14,411 nt of DNA, from assembly GCA_964531265.1 (NCBI GenBank), contig CAZHDW010000030.1, positions 1-14,411 of the forward strand, read 5' to 3'. Under the pieces are notes generated by a model. That model was not told the origin of the DNA and searched no databases. It was given only the letters and a program-made list of their open reading frames with translations. Source of the stretch: Hominenteromicrobium sp964531265. GTDB taxonomy: Bacteria > Bacillota > Clostridia > Oscillospirales > Acutalibacteraceae. Below are positions 6,591 through 14,143 of the stretch, piece by piece (the stretch's first letter is position 1; each line of letters begins with the position of its first letter). The position numbers and the translations under genes were made by a program.

Positions 6591-7823
6591 TTAAATATTC
6601 AAGCCGGCTACATAGCCCGTTGAAAATGCTATTTGGAGATTGAAGCCGCCCGTATAGGCGTCCACATCGATTATTTCCCCGGCAAAGAATAACCCCTGTA
6701 CCAGCTTTGATTGCATGGTTTTGGGATTGATTTCTTTAATTGAGACACCACCGGCTGTCACGATAGCTCCGGAAAGCGGCGCAAAGCCGGATATATCTAC
6801 ACGAAAATGCTTGAGTACCCTCAAAAGCTCGGCTCTCTGCAATCGTGTTATGGAATTGCACTTTTGATCTGCCGGGATTCCCGAACGTTGGATGATAACA
6901 GGGATCATCTTCTGCGGAAGAAGCTCATCAAGTGAATTGCTGAAATTACGGTTTTTGTTCTTCTCAAGGTCTCGAAGCAGGCGCTGATCAAGCTGTTCAT
7001 CGGAAAGTGCCGGCTTGAGGTCGAGCTCCACAGTATACCTTCCGTTTTCCATTTGCCGCATATGTGCGCTTGCACTCAGAATAGTCGGGCCTGAAAGTCC
7101 GAAGTGAGTGAAAAGCAGCTCTCCGAAATCATTGTATATAGGCTTGTTTGATGCATTATCAAATATGGTGACGCCGCAGTTCTTTAATGAAAGTCCCTGC
7201 ATTTCGGGGCAATCGGGGTCATCCGACTCGAGAGCAACCAAGGAAGGACGCAGCGGCGACACGGAATGTCCGAGCTTCGCTGCAAGGCGAGCACCATCGC
7301 CGTTGGAGCCGGTTCCGGGATATGAGGCTCCGCCGCAGGCGAGAAGCACCGAGTCCACATAAAAATCACCGATGTCCGTTTCCACACCGACAGCTACATC
7401 GTTATCGATTATGACGGATTTTACTCGACTGCGCTTTACGGTAACACCAAGCTCTTTCAGCTTTTTGTGCATGGCATCGGCGACATCGTTGGCATTATCC
7501 GATACCGGAAAGACCCGATTTCCCCTCTCCGTTTTCAGCGAAACGCCGAGGGATTCAAAGAATGCCATGGTATCCTGGGGTGAGAAAGCTTTAAGCGCAC
7601 CGTACAGAAACCTTCCATTCCCAGGAGTAGCTTCGATTACAGCGGCAGATTCGCAATTGTTAGTGACATTGCATCTTCCCTTGCCGGTGATCCTTAGCTT
7701 TCTGCCGAGATTATCATTTTTATCAAGCAACAGTACGCTTCTTCCGTACTCCGCAGCAGTGATAGCAGCCATCATTCCGGCGGGGCCACCGCCAACAACA
7801 ACTGCATCAAACTTATTTGTCAT
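6591..7823 (-). CDS. NAD(P)/FAD-dependent oxidoreductase, HI0933/BaiN-like family
   Basis: This is a predicted FAD-binding protein of the HI0933/YhiN/BaiN family, whose true substrates are mostly unknown. In the 410-residue form used here the dinucleotide-binding GGGPAG is at 11-16. Then come GRKLRITGKGRCNVTN, a conserved block of the family, LACGGASYPGTGSNGDG in the middle, and the C-terminal AGEIIDVDAYTGGFNLQ flavin-binding signature. I chose ATG 7823 rather than the longer frame back to 7904, because the FAD motif then starts at the usual position and GGTGGAAG lies just upstream. The longer version adds a non-conserved tail lying inside the regulator gene. The start overlaps the end of the RpiR gene by 11 bases, so translation is coupled. 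Confidence 0.9.
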   Translation of the reverse strand: MTNKFDAVVVGGGPAGMMAAITAAEYGRSVLLLDKNDNLGRKLRITGKGRCNVTNNCESAAVIEATPGNGRFLYGALKAFSPQDTMAFFESLGVSLKTERGNRVFPVSDNANDVADAMHKKLKELGVTVKRSRVKSVIIDNDVAVGVETDIGDFYVDSVLLACGGASYPGTGSNGDGARLAAKLGHSVSPLRPSLVALESDDPDCPEMQGLSLKNCGVTIFDNASNKPIYNDFGELLFTHFGLSGPTILSASAHMRQMENGRYTVELDLKPALSDEQLDQRLLRDLEKNKNRNFSNSLDELLPQKMIPVIIQRSGIPADQKCNSITRLQRAELLRVLKHFRVDISGFAPLSGAIVTAGGVSIKEINPKTMQSKLVQGLFFAGEIIDVDAYTGGFNLQIAFSTGYVAGLNI

Positions 7824-8691
7824 CAGATTTTTCTTCCACCTTTTCGTAAACGCCGTATTCATCCCAAATGGATTCAAGATCGTGCAGATTGCGTGCGACC
7901 TCATCCTTCTTCTTTATGGCGATTGTAACTATCAGAGCATTAATAAGTGCCAGAGGGCCGACAAGAGAGTCAACAAATGAAACCATATCACTCTTTGCCA
8001 GAAGCACATGCTGTGCATATTCGGCGAGCGGAGAAAGCATGCTGTCCGTAATACCGACAACGGTAGCGCCTCTGTTGGATGCATATTTAAAGGATTTTGC
8101 AACTCTCTTTGAATATCTCGGGAAGCTGATACCCACCATGGCATCGCTCTCTCCGATATGAACTATCTGCTGGAGGACACGCGCCTCGCTTGTGGCATCT
8201 ATCAGCTGAACGGAATCAAAAATCAAGGAGAAATAATGTGACAGGAATGAGGCCAAAGCAAACGAGCTGCCGGCACCTATAATATATACTCTCTTAACAT
8301 TTACAAGTGCGTTCACCGCACGGTAAAAATCCTCGGAAGAGATAGTTTCCTTTGTGCCGCGTATGATATCTATATCCTGATCGAGTGTAGCTTCAAGGAG
8401 CGCCTCAACGGGATAGTTGGCAGAGGTCATTTCCAAGCGCTGAACACTTGTCATACGATTACGTATCATTTCCTGCATGGCTATCTGCATAGCAGGATAT
8501 CCGGAATAGCCTATTTCAGTTGCAAAACGTACAACGGTGGACTCACTGACACCGACCACAGAGCCCAGCTTGGAGGCTGTCATAGAAGCTGCTTTGTCAT
8601 AATGCTCTTCAATATATTTTGCAATCAGCCTTTGACCCTTTGAAAAGGATTTTGCATTTTGCTTGATCCTATCAGTAAGTTGAATATTCAT
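7813..8691 (-). CDS. MurR/RpiR-family transcriptional regulator (HTH-SIS)
   Basis: This is a two-domain regulator of 292 residues. An N-terminal HTH_6 domain (about 1-78) has the recognition region MTASKLGSVVGVSESTVVRF (37-56). A C-terminal SIS sugar-phosphate-binding domain (about 120-255) has the YIIGAGSS loop (136-143) and GITDS. Such proteins sense phosphorylated sugars and act as repressor or activator of nearby genes. ATG 8691 is favoured over the in-frame ATGs at 8697 and 8715, because AAAGGA lies 7 nt before 8691 but too close to 8697. It is the first gene of the leftward operon and faces the moxR operon across an intergenic region with repeated CCTGC boxes, so autoregulation is plausible. 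No sugar-metabolism gene is adjacent, so the ligand is unknown. Confidence 0.92.
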   Translation of the reverse strand: MNIQLTDRIKQNAKSFSKGQRLIAKYIEEHYDKAASMTASKLGSVVGVSESTVVRFATEIGYSGYPAMQIAMQEMIRNRMTSVQRLEMTSANYPVEALLEATLDQDIDIIRGTKETISSEDFYRAVNALVNVKRVYIIGAGSSFALASFLSHYFSLIFDSVQLIDATSEARVLQQIVHIGESDAMVGISFPRYSKRVAKSFKYASNRGATVVGITDSMLSPLAEYAQHVLLAKSDMVSFVDSLVGPLALINALIVTIAIKKKDEVARNLHDLESIWDEYGVYEKVEEKSDDK

Positions 8692-8772
8692 ACCCATTTC
8701 CTTTCTTCGCACCATACCGAGAAGAAAACACTTTTTGGTTTGATGCGCTCCCCAACACTCAATATTATGTTT

Positions 8773-8801
8773 ATGATACCTTATTTTCCTGCAAAATGCA
8801 A
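8773..8801 (-). promoter_or_regulatory. Promoter of the rpiR-led operon
   Basis: Read leftward, TTGCAT (8796-8801) and TATCAT (8773-8778) are spaced by exactly 17 bp. Transcription would start near 8766, about 75 nt before the regulator's start codon. The spacer contains one of the CCTGC boxes, so a protein bound there would block the promoter. Confidence 0.6.
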
Positions 8802-8885
8802 GAGCTTCGTTACTGGTTTCGGGGATTTATCAAGCTTTTTTGCAGGATAAAAGCACTTAGCGATTCATTTTCGTTGTTTTCCTGC
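8784..8885. repeat. Three CCTGC-centred boxes between rpiR and moxR
   Basis: The three boxes are TTTTCCTGCAAAA at 8784-8796, the inverted TTTTTTGCAGGATAAAA at 8836-8852, and TTTTCCTGCTTTTT at 8877-8890. The first two form an inverted pair whose centres are about 53 bp apart. The first lies in the rpiR promoter spacer and the third just upstream of the moxR -35. They are candidate operators, perhaps for the adjacent RpiR protein. The 346-nt gap between genes (8692-9037) otherwise holds the two promoters and the moxR leader. Confidence 0.45.
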
Positions 8886-8903
8886 TTTTTATGAATTAAC
8901 CTA

Positions 8904-8932
8904 TTGTATTTCGAGCCTGTTTGCTGTATACT
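8904..8932 (+). promoter_or_regulatory. Promoter of the moxR operon
   Basis: TTGTAT (8904-8909) and TATACT (8927-8932) are separated by 17 bp. Transcription would start near 8939, leaving a leader of about 100 nt before the moxR ATG at 9038. Confidence 0.65.
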
Positions 8933-8950
8933 GGACGCGAGATTATTATT

Positions 8951-9017
8951 CGCTTAACAAACAATTTTGGTAAGCGTGCACAAATTTTGCTGATATTCTC
9001 TGTAGCGTGTGATCAGC
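8951..9017 (+). promoter_or_regulatory. Structured moxR leader (two hairpins)
   Basis: CGCTTA (8951-8956) pairs with TAAGCG (8971-8976), and inside this CAAA pairs with TTTG, giving a 10-bp stem with one mismatch. Further on GCTGAT (8989-8994) pairs with ATCAGC (9012-9017). Neither is followed by a T-run, so they are not terminators. Both lie in the untranslated leader just before the GAGGT ribosome binding site (9026-9030). Confidence 0.3.
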
Positions 9018-9037
9018 AGGAAAATGAGGTAACATTA

Positions 9038-9982
9038 ATGGAAACAGCATCTCTTCTATCATCCATCAAGGAAAACATCGGAAAAGTAATGATCGGCTCT
9101 GAGAATGTGATAAATCTGCTTCTCACAGCAATGGTAGCCGATGGCCACGTGCTCATTGAGGACGTACCGGGCATGGGCAAAACCGTTCTTGCAAAATCGC
9201 TTGCAAAATCGGTCAGTGCCGACTTTAATCGTATACAGTTCACTCCGGACCTTCTCCCGAGTGATGTTACCGGCCTGAACTACTTTAACCAGAAGGAAAA
9301 CGACTTCGTTTTCAACCCCGGCCCTGCTTTTTGCAACATTCTTCTGGCAGATGAGATCAACCGTGCAACTCCTCGTACCCAGTCCAGCCTTTTGGAGTGT
9401 ATGGGCGAGCATCAGATAACTGTAGATGGAGAAACCATGAAGCTGGCCGAACCGTTCTTTGTTATTGCTACACAGAACCCGATTGAAACTCTCGGTACAT
9501 ATCCCCTCCCCGAGGCTCAGCTTGACCGTTTCCTTATGAGAATTTCAATGGAGGCTCCGACAAAGGAGCAGGAAAAGGCGATCCTCAACAGATTCATGAA
9601 GGATGAGCCGCTCGAAAGCCTTGGAAGCATATGCACCGGAGAGGATATTCTTGAGCTTCAGCGCCTTGCAAAGGACGTTTATATTCATCCGATACTACTC
9701 GATTATATGGTCGATCTGGTTCAGGCAACACGCAACTGGCCGAATGTCGATATGGGTGTAAGTCCTCGAGGAAGCCTTGCTCTGCTTCGTGCCGTAAGAG
9801 CATATGCGCTTCTCCGCGGCGGTGAATATGTTGTTCCGGAGGATATAAAGGCCGTGGCCGTTCCGGTGCTTGCTCACCGCTTGCAGCTTAGCGGTTCCGC
9901 GGGTATGGTAGAAGCTCAGAAGCAGGTAATTGAAAGCATCCTTTCTTCTCTTCCGCTTCCCACAGAGGATTGGTCAAAGTAA
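9038..9982 (+). CDS. MoxR-family AAA+ ATPase
   Basis: MoxR ATPases are thought to act as chaperones that assemble or activate partner complexes, often with proteins carrying von Willebrand A-like domains. The 314-residue protein has Walker A PGMGKT (44-49), Walker B ILLADEIN (101-108), the sensor region ATQNPIE (144-150) and the C-terminal lid with PRGSLALLRAVRAYALLRGG (233-252). The start ATG 9038 has GAGGT 7 nt upstream. The frame stays open back to an alternative start at 8921, but that would overlap the promoter and add a non-conserved tail. It abuts the DUF58 gene with no gap and is the first gene of a three-gene operon. The usual partner set is MoxR, DUF58 and a transglutaminase-like membrane protein. 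Confidence 0.95.
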   Translation: METASLLSSIKENIGKVMIGSENVINLLLTAMVADGHVLIEDVPGMGKTVLAKSLAKSVSADFNRIQFTPDLLPSDVTGLNYFNQKENDFVFNPGPAFCNILLADEINRATPRTQSSLLECMGEHQITVDGETMKLAEPFFVIATQNPIETLGTYPLPEAQLDRFLMRISMEAPTKEQEKAILNRFMKDEPLESLGSICTGEDILELQRLAKDVYIHPILLDYMVDLVQATRNWPNVDMGVSPRGSLALLRAVRAYALLRGGEYVVPEDIKAVAVPVLAHRLQLSGSAGMVEAQKQVIESILSSLPLPTEDWSK

Positions 9983-11110
9983 ATGATTACAGTCATCATT
10001 CTACTCCTCGTGCTTGCTGCCGCGTATTTCGGCCAGAAGTATGTATTCAAGCATCAATGGAACAAAAATCTCGATGTTCTGATTCGTTTTGACAGAGATT
10101 ATGTTTTCTGTGGTGATGAAGCTAACCTTATTGAAACGATTGTGAACAATAAATATTTGCCGCTGCCGGTTTTGGAGGTTGGCTTCGACATGAGTCGTTC
10201 GCTTGTGTTCCGTTCCGAGGAAAACGCATCCGTCAGTGATATGACCTATCGTCGTGACGTTTTTACCGCCTCGGTGAAGCAGCGAATTACCCGTACGCTG
10301 CCCTTCAAGGCCCAGAAGCGCGGATATTATCGCATAACCTCTACAACGATAACCTCGCATGATCTGCTGATGAGCGAGAAGCTTATAGACCATGTGCCGC
10401 AGACCTCGGAATTTTATGTATTGCCGTCACGCATCTCGGTTTCCGGGATAAACATCCCATACAGTAAAATAATGGGAATGCTGGTCAGCAGAAGACGTGT
10501 ATATGACGATCCGTTCGAGTTTGCCGGCATCCGTGATTATCGGCGCACTGACCCGATGAAGCATATCAACTGGAAGGCTTCGGCAAGAAACGGCAGTTTG
10601 CTTGTCAATCTGCATGAATCAACGCTGTCCCAGAAGGTAGTCATTATTCTTGACAGCGAGGGTTCCGGTTCATCTATGATCGATCATCTGAATGAAATCT
10701 CGATATCCATCGCCGCTGAGTTGTGCGAACGTATGCTTTCGGACGGTATATCCGTGACGATTCTCGGAAACGGAGTGGATCAGCTTACGGGTAAAACCTT
10801 GGATACGGGAGAGCTGACCGGACGAAATGCGGGACTGTATATGAGAAAGCTTTTGGCACGAATCGAGTGCAAAAACGATCTTCTCCCTATCTCCGATCTG
10901 ATGAGGGCACAGCATGAGCACAGCGGTAAGGAGAATAATCTCTATGTCCTGATCTCAAAGGAGCAGAAGCTCCGCCTTATGCCGGATATCGAGACACTTG
11001 CAGGTGACCATGAGGCCATATGGATACTTCCCGAAAGCCGTAATATGGCAGAACGAAACAAGATGACCGATACATCCCGTCATGTTGATGTTGTAAGGTG
11101 GCAAATATGA
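9983..11110 (+). CDS. DUF58 domain-containing protein
   Basis: This is a 375-residue protein of the DUF58 family, the constant neighbour of MoxR ATPases. A single N-terminal membrane span (about 1-19) anchors it. The hallmark motif DPFEFAGIRDYRRTDPMKHI (176-195) continues into NWKASARNGSLLV. A C-terminal region from about 217 resembles a von Willebrand A fold (VVIILDSEGSGS, 219-230). Its MIDAS-like loop has Glu at the position usually held by Ser in D-x-S-x-S, so metal binding may be altered. ATG 9983 directly follows the moxR stop (TAA-ATG) and has only a distant GAGG, which suggests translational coupling. The role is inferred from family context: a membrane-linked partner of MoxR, possibly in envelope biogenesis. 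Confidence 0.92.
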   Translation: MITVIILLLVLAAAYFGQKYVFKHQWNKNLDVLIRFDRDYVFCGDEANLIETIVNNKYLPLPVLEVGFDMSRSLVFRSEENASVSDMTYRRDVFTASVKQRITRTLPFKAQKRGYYRITSTTITSHDLLMSEKLIDHVPQTSEFYVLPSRISVSGINIPYSKIMGMLVSRRRVYDDPFEFAGIRDYRRTDPMKHINWKASARNGSLLVNLHESTLSQKVVIILDSEGSGSSMIDHLNEISISIAAELCERMLSDGISVTILGNGVDQLTGKTLDTGELTGRNAGLYMRKLLARIECKNDLLPISDLMRAQHEHSGKENNLYVLISKEQKLRLMPDIETLAGDHEAIWILPESRNMAERNKMTDTSRHVDVVRWQI

Positions 11111-12315
11111 AAAAGAAAAACAAACAGATATCTTTCAGTAAGCTTCTTTGCATCTTTATCGGCTGGCTGCATTGTGCGTTGATATTCGCTCCGCTTTATA
11201 CGCTTGTAATTAGCTTTATTAACAACGATATCCCTCGTGATGAAGTTATTGCAGGGTACTTCAAAGGGCTTCTGATACTGATTCCGGTAATAATAAGCTG
11301 GTTTGCAAAGCGATATATTCGCAACGTTATGATTTATATTCTCGCAAGCCTTGCAGCAGTGGTGCTGACCTTCATCGCATATGATACCTCGGCGATGATC
11401 GTTCCGGCCATTGCGATATGTTTCCTCAGATTCTATAACCGTGTTGTCGGAGAAAAGCAGACCTCTCTGCTCGACCAACCGAGCTATGTGGGACTTGCCC
11501 TGATAGCCATACCTGCCGTGATATCCATTTTTGAAGAGCGTCTCGACAGCGCTTTCCAAACAATGACTGTGATCTATATGGCTGTATACTTCCTGCTTTG
11601 CTTTGTACACCATGGAATAGAACGTATAAACGAATATATTGATGTCAACAAGAATATGCGAAACATGCCCTCAAAGCGCATATATCGCATTTCAACGGCT
11701 GTGCTGGCAGCTTTCCTCCTCATCTTTGCAGTCATTCTTCTGCCGGCTCTGTGCACTGCTGATATTGACATACGCTATGACGCACCGGAAAGAGGTCCGT
11801 ATGCAACCCCGGAGCCCGATTTTCCGTCAACAGAGTCAGGTTCAATGATAGACGGCTTCCAGGATATGTTCCCGGATGATACACCCACTCCGATAGCGGA
11901 TGCGATATTTAAGGCATTACAGTATATCGTAGCGATAGTATTCGGCATAGGCAGCATCATTGTGATAGTGTATGCGGCTATTCAATTGTCCCGAAGATTC
12001 CGACAGACCTTTACCGACAAGGGCGACTTTGTTGAAAATCTTCAGGAGGATGATCTTGAAGCAATCAAGGAAAAACGCCAAAAGAGCGACGCTCCCGGAT
12101 TTTTCGACAGATCTCCGAACGCGGTTGTCAGACGAAGGTATAAGAAGACCATCGTTAAAGCCTCAAAGACTCGTCCGTTCACATGGATGACACCCTCTGA
12201 AGCTGAACAGAATGCAGGGCTTTCAAATGCATCAATATCCGAACTACATGAGCTGTACGAAAAGGCTCGATACAGTCGGGAAGGATGTTCGAAAACGGAT
12301 GCTGCGAAGCTATAA
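11107..12315 (+). CDS. Multi-span membrane protein, TgpA-like but without transglutaminase domain
   Basis: This is a 402-residue integral membrane protein, third in the moxR operon. About seven hydrophobic segments fill the first half (roughly 11-37, 48-66, 72-91, 95-109, 127-141, 151-168, 183-205). A short acidic, Pro-rich outer segment (about 207-252) follows, then an eighth span (about 257-283) and a charged cytoplasmic tail. The tail (about 319-388, RRRYKKTIVKASKTR and ELHELYEKARYS) resembles the C-terminal DUF4129-type domain of TgpA-like proteins. No transglutaminase Cys-His-Asp domain is present, and the outer segment is far too short to hold one. I infer a reduced TgpA-like partner of MoxR and DUF58. 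The start ATG 11107 overlaps the DUF58 stop (ATGA) and is preceded by AGGTGG. A GTG at 11098 is possible but less likely. Confidence 0.82.
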   Translation: MKKKNKQISFSKLLCIFIGWLHCALIFAPLYTLVISFINNDIPRDEVIAGYFKGLLILIPVIISWFAKRYIRNVMIYILASLAAVVLTFIAYDTSAMIVPAIAICFLRFYNRVVGEKQTSLLDQPSYVGLALIAIPAVISIFEERLDSAFQTMTVIYMAVYFLLCFVHHGIERINEYIDVNKNMRNMPSKRIYRISTAVLAAFLLIFAVILLPALCTADIDIRYDAPERGPYATPEPDFPSTESGSMIDGFQDMFPDDTPTPIADAIFKALQYIVAIVFGIGSIIVIVYAAIQLSRRFRQTFTDKGDFVENLQEDDLEAIKEKRQKSDAPGFFDRSPNAVVRRRYKKTIVKASKTRPFTWMTPSEAEQNAGLSNASISELHELYEKARYSREGCSKTDAAKL

Positions 12316-12342
12316 AAAACAAATATAATACGTTTTAAATAG

Positions 12343-12403
12343 AAACCTCCGATAAGTTCCTTGTGTTTTCATCAGCACATGGTTCTGTCGGAGGTTTTAC
12401 TTT
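12343..12403 (+). terminator. Terminator of the moxR operon
   Basis: A 10-bp outer stem (AAACCTCCGA 12343-12352 with TCGGAGGTTT 12388-12397) encloses a partly paired 35-nt arm (AG..CC.TGTG with CACATGG..CT). The tail is TTTTACTTTAT. It lies 28 nt after the operon's last stop codon. Confidence 0.7.
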
Positions 12404-12426
12404 ATCATAAACATTTCGGGATTTAC

Positions 12427-12447
12427 AAAGGAGTAATTATGGAGTAA
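12427..12447 (+). promoter_or_regulatory. Two-codon leader ORF (Met-Glu-stop) before the reductase gene
   Basis: A good Shine-Dalgarno (AAAGGAG, 12427-12433) is followed after 5 nt by ATG GAG TAA (12439-12447). One base later an ATG at 12449 opens the frame that continues into the reductase. This may be a minimal leader ORF, or GGAG (12441-12444) may serve ATG 12449. Confidence 0.35.
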
Positions 12448-12493
12448 AATGAACACAAAAGATAATTACTGGATTTTCAGAGGAGTTGTTATA

Positions 12494-13333
12494 ATGAAAG
12501 AATCACCACGTATTATGATTACCGGAGCCAGCGGTTTCGTAGGCTCTAGAGCAAAGGTGCATTATCCCGATGCAATAACTGTTGACAGGGCTTTGGTCAG
12601 AAACCCGGGTAAGGCACTGCAAGAGCATGTTCGCGAACAGCATCCTGATATAATTATCAATGCCGCTGCAATATCGGATATCGGAGCTTGTGAAAGGGAT
12701 CCGGAGGGTTCCTATCTCTCCAATGTTGTACTGCCGGTAACACTGGCAGAGGTTGCCAAAGAGCTTGGTATAAAGCTGATATCCTTTAGCTCAGATCAGG
12801 TGTATACTGGATGTAAAGATGAAGGCCCTTACAGCGAAAGCGTGATACTTCCGAAGCCCACAAACCTGTACGCCTGCCATAAGCTTGAGGCTGAACAAAG
12901 AGTATTGGATATAAACCCCGAGGCTGTGCTGCTAAGAGCTACCTGGATGTACGATATGCCCCTGTACGGGCATGCAAATAGAGGCAATTTCCTTGTCAAC
13001 ACTTTGAATTCCGTTATACAGGGAAAGCCCATAAATGTATCCGGCAATGAATATCGCGGCATTACCTATGTACGTCAGGTGGTAGAGCTTCTTGATGATA
13101 TGGCCGGATTGCCCGGCGGTGTATATAATTACGGCAGTGAGAATCCATTGACCATGTTGGATACAGCAAAGGCGTTGCTCGATGTACTCCGACTGAATGG
13201 TACTGTCAATGACGTAGGAAACGATCCGCATAATCTTTGGATGGATTGCAGTGCTATCAAAGCCCATGGTGTGAATTTTGACAGCAGTGCGGATGGCTTT
13301 AGGCGCTGCGCCGCTGATTACGGATTAATATAA
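12494..13333 (+). CDS. RmlD-like NAD(P)-dependent sugar-nucleotide reductase
   Basis: This is an extended short-chain dehydrogenase resembling dTDP-4-dehydrorhamnose reductase (RmlD) and related sugar-nucleotide-binding proteins. The 279-residue protein has the nucleotide-binding GASGFVG (11-17), NAAA (56-59), the SSDQVY strand (99-104) with its active-site Ser/Asp region, and the catalytic YACHK (YxxxK, Y126 and K130). No other rhamnose genes are nearby, so the substrate is open. I prefer ATG 12494, which has GAGGAG about 8 nt upstream and places the Rossmann motif at the usual position. An in-frame ATG at 12449 would add 15 residues. The helix after GSR is short compared with classical RmlD. 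The next gene, a nitroreductase, starts 14 nt after its stop and is probably co-transcribed. Confidence 0.85.
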   Translation: MKESPRIMITGASGFVGSRAKVHYPDAITVDRALVRNPGKALQEHVREQHPDIIINAAAISDIGACERDPEGSYLSNVVLPVTLAEVAKELGIKLISFSSDQVYTGCKDEGPYSESVILPKPTNLYACHKLEAEQRVLDINPEAVLLRATWMYDMPLYGHANRGNFLVNTLNSVIQGKPINVSGNEYRGITYVRQVVELLDDMAGLPGGVYNYGSENPLTMLDTAKALLDVLRLNGTVNDVGNDPHNLWMDCSAIKAHGVNFDSSADGFRRCAADYGLI

Positions 13334-13347
13334 ATGGAGGTAGTGCT

Positions 13348-13863
13348 ATGTCATTTCTTGAGCTTGCAAAAAATCGATACTCTGTCCGTTCGTTTACCAA
13401 TCAGACTGTTGAGGAAGAAAAGCTGAACCTGATCCTTGAGGCCGGGCGTATTGCTCCGACGGCATGTAACTATCAGCCGCAGAGAATCTTCGTCGCCAAG
13501 AGTGAGGATTCCAGAAAAAAGCTGGCCTCCGTATGCCCCTGCACCTTTGATGCCCCTGTGATTCTGGTAGTCTGCTATGATAAAACCAGAGATTGTAAGA
13601 GCTCGCTGATGCCAGGTTATGAGTTTGGCGAAACAGATGCCGCCATTGTCTGCACGCACATGATGCTTCAGGCTGCCGATCTCGGTCTGGGCTCCTGCTG
13701 GGTGGGCTGGTTCAATGCGGATGAGGTTTCCAAGACCTTGAATCTGCCGGAAGAAGTTAGGGTTTCAGCTCTCCTCCCCATCGGCTATGCATCCGAGAAC
13801 TCTAAGCCGGCGGCTGCACACACGAACTATCGTGAGTTTACAGATACTATTACAGAGATTTGA
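13348..13863 (+). CDS. Nitroreductase-family FMN flavoprotein
   Basis: This is a 171-residue member of the nitroreductase fold, which uses FMN and NAD(P)H to reduce nitro groups, quinones or flavins. The N-terminal RYSVRSF (9-15) is the family's phosphate-contacting motif, followed by GRIAPTACNYQPQ, DAAIVCTHMMLQAADLGLGS and WVGWF. It is shorter than classical NfsB-type enzymes but usual for the small anaerobe-type nitroreductases. A strong GGAGGT lies 7 nt before ATG 13348. It is likely in one operon with the reductase gene upstream and is followed by a terminator. The physiological substrate cannot be inferred. Confidence 0.92.
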   Translation: MSFLELAKNRYSVRSFTNQTVEEEKLNLILEAGRIAPTACNYQPQRIFVAKSEDSRKKLASVCPCTFDAPVILVVCYDKTRDCKSSLMPGYEFGETDAAIVCTHMMLQAADLGLGSCWVGWFNADEVSKTLNLPEEVRVSALLPIGYASENSKPAAAHTNYREFTDTITEI

Positions 13864-13941
13864 TTTATTCCGACATGAAATCTCAGAGCTATTTAAAATA
13901 CCATAACCACCATTGAGAAAGGTGCTTGTAAAACAATTCAT

Positions 13942-13973
13942 GGAGCGCATCAGCATTGATACGCTCCTCTTTT
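13942..13973 (+). terminator. Terminator after the nitroreductase gene
   Basis: GGAGCG (13942-13947) pairs with CGCTCC (13962-13967). Three further pairs lie inside beyond one mismatch, closing a 6-nt loop, and TCTTTT follows. It lies about 80 nt past the nitroreductase stop. Confidence 0.75.
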
Positions 13974-14143
13974 GTGTCAGGATATGTTTTGCGAGTTCTT
14001 CAATTGTATTGGATTTCCTTTTGAGAGAACCGAATAGCGCACAATGTACTTATATTACATCTCTCCGCAGGATTCTTCCCGGATGATCTTTTCCCAAAAG
14101 CTTAACAACTGTGCGCTTTCGCTTTCCTGTGTGAGCTGTTTGA

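Noticed and set aside
7824..7904. N-terminal extension of 27 residues for the flavoprotein
   Set aside because: It lies within the RpiR coding sequence, is not conserved in type, and a proper start with a nearby Shine-Dalgarno exists at 7823.
8921..9037. N-terminal extension of 39 residues for the MoxR ATPase
   Set aside because: It would begin inside the promoter; ATG 9038 has a good ribosome binding site and gives the usual family length.
13765..13956. A 63-codon minus-strand frame overlapping the nitroreductase end
   Set aside because: Most of it is antisense to the nitroreductase and the terminator stem, and it has no ribosome binding site.
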